From: CAZART01 sp964487555
GTDB lineage: Bacteria > Bacteroidota > Rhodothermia > Rhodothermales > VXPQ01
Assembly (NCBI GenBank): GCA_964487555.1
Contig: CAZART010000117.1
Location: 1 to 15,571, forward strand
Length of the DNA: 15,571 bases
Direction of reading: 5' to 3'
Shown here: one piece after another, positions 14,888 to 15,571 of the stretch
How positions within the stretch are numbered: position 1 is the stretch's first letter
Layout of the letters: every line of letters begins with the position of its first letter
The notes under the pieces: generated by a model
What the model was told of the DNA's origin: nothing
Databases searched by the model: none
Seen by the model: only the letters and a program-made list of their open reading frames with translations
Program-made: the position numbers and the translations under genes

Positions 14888-15571
14888 ATGAAGAAAGGAG
14901 TGTTACATATTCTGCTTATCGTGGCCTTTGGCGTCGCGACAGCGCCGCAGGCTACGGCGCAGGGCGTCGATGAGTTCGTCGAGGGCGTGTCGACGGATAA
15001 GCGCGCGCAAACCGGCTTCAGCTTCCTGGGTATGTCTCCGGACGCCCGTGTAGCGGGCATGGGCGACGCGACCACCGCGCTCGAACAGGAGTCCTCCGTC
15101 GCTATGTTCTACAATCCGGCCGCCATGGCTCGGCTTACGCAATTTCATGCTGCGGTCGGTCGTACCAGTTGGATCGCGGACATCGACTACAATATGGGCA
15201 GCATAGCCTTCACTCCGGCCGGCGGACGCTTCGGAGTATTCGGACTATCTGTGATGTCGGTCGATTACGGCGAGGTCATCGGAACCGTAGTCGACGAGAG
15301 CGCGCCCAACGGATTTCGGGACTTCTCGGAAATCGGTCTCTCCAACCCCAGTCCGACGGCTCTGGCGTTAGGACTGGGCTACGCGAATGCGCTGACAGAT
15401 CGCTTCGCCGTAGGCGGACAGGTGAAATACGCGCGCCAGGACCTCGGCACGGTGCCAACCGGAGACGGTGAGTCGAGCGACTACGACATGGAAACGCTTG
15501 CTTTTGACTTCGGCGTACTCTACAACACGGGTTTCCGCAGCCTGAACATCGCCATGAGCGCGCGCAACTTC
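14888..15571 (+). CDS. PorV/PorQ-family outer-membrane protein, 3' end cut by window edge
   Basis: 228 codons from ATG to the right edge with no stop. A signal peptide (1-25, ending ATA-Q) is followed by TGFSFLGMSPDARVAGMGDATTAL and AMFYNPAAMARL, the PorV/PorQ-type start in which a G/S-P-x-A-R-x-A-x-G-x-A segment precedes an N-P-A motif. Alternating beta-strands follow (AVGRTSWIADIDYN, RFGVFGLSVMSVDYGEV, ALGLGYANALTDRFAVGGQVKYARQ), as in FadL-like 14-strand barrels. PorV shuttles T9SS substrates to the attachment complex, and PorV-like paralogues are common next to T9SS substrates in Rhodothermota. It lies 64 bases after the T9SS-type gene with no terminator between, so the two are probably one transcript. 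There is no clear Shine-Dalgarno. Confidence 0.9.
   Translation, partial: MKKGVLHILLIVAFGVATAPQATAQGVDEFVEGVSTDKRAQTGFSFLGMSPDARVAGMGDATTALEQESSVAMFYNPAAMARLTQFHAAVGRTSWIADIDYNMGSIAFTPAGGRFGVFGLSVMSVDYGEVIGTVVDESAPNGFRDFSEIGLSNPSPTALALGLGYANALTDRFAVGGQVKYARQDLGTVPTGDGESSDYDMETLAFDFGVLYNTGFRSLNIAMSARNF

Overview
The window looks like a contig from a Rhodothermota/Bacteroidota-type bacterium of the Salinibacter-Rhodothermus kind, with moderately high G+C. This is inferred from gene content: a TonB-dependent receptor with a carboxypeptidase-regulatory-like N-terminal domain, a protein with a type IX secretion (T9SS) C-terminal sorting-like domain, a PorV/PorQ-family protein, and start sites mostly without clear Shine-Dalgarno sequences. 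A flagellin shows that the organism is probably flagellated. No rRNA, tRNA, CRISPR array, insertion sequence or integrase was seen.

Left part (1-5326), all on the minus strand. A siroheme/4Fe-4S nitrite/sulfite reductase begins at 2447 and runs off the left edge. It carries an unusual C-terminal helical (HEPN-like) extension and a proline/glycine-rich repeat tail. Upstream of it lies the most interesting item in the window: a 42-codon reading frame (2583-2711) with seven cysteine codons in an 11-codon stretch, then a rho-independent terminator (2507-2543), then the reductase start. This is the layout of an amino-acid leader-peptide attenuator, and it argues that the reductase is an assimilatory sulfite reductase controlled by cysteine supply. 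To the right is an nfeD-slipin pair: a long NfeD with a ClpP-like serine protease domain, followed 51 bases later by a stomatin/slipin-family SPFH protein.

Middle (5514-8994). A short flagellin on the minus strand has a sigma-28-like promoter and a strong terminator, with a hairpin-rich 3' untranslated region between. Divergent from it is a Tat-exported sugar isomerase/epimerase-like TIM barrel, followed by a LacI-family regulator with a perfect CG-centred palindrome just before its GTG start.

Right part (8995-15571), plus strand. After a 482-base non-coding region holding a 20-bp tandem duplication and candidate promoters comes a TonB-dependent receptor, then a secreted T9SS-type protein with an FN3-like domain (interrupted by a 100-N assembly gap), then a PorV/PorQ-family outer-membrane protein cut by the right edge. 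Together with the LacI regulator and the isomerase, this looks like a carbohydrate or glycan uptake locus in which a T9SS-sorted surface protein and a PorV-like protein accompany the receptor and no SusD-like gene is visible. The substrate cannot be told from the sequence.
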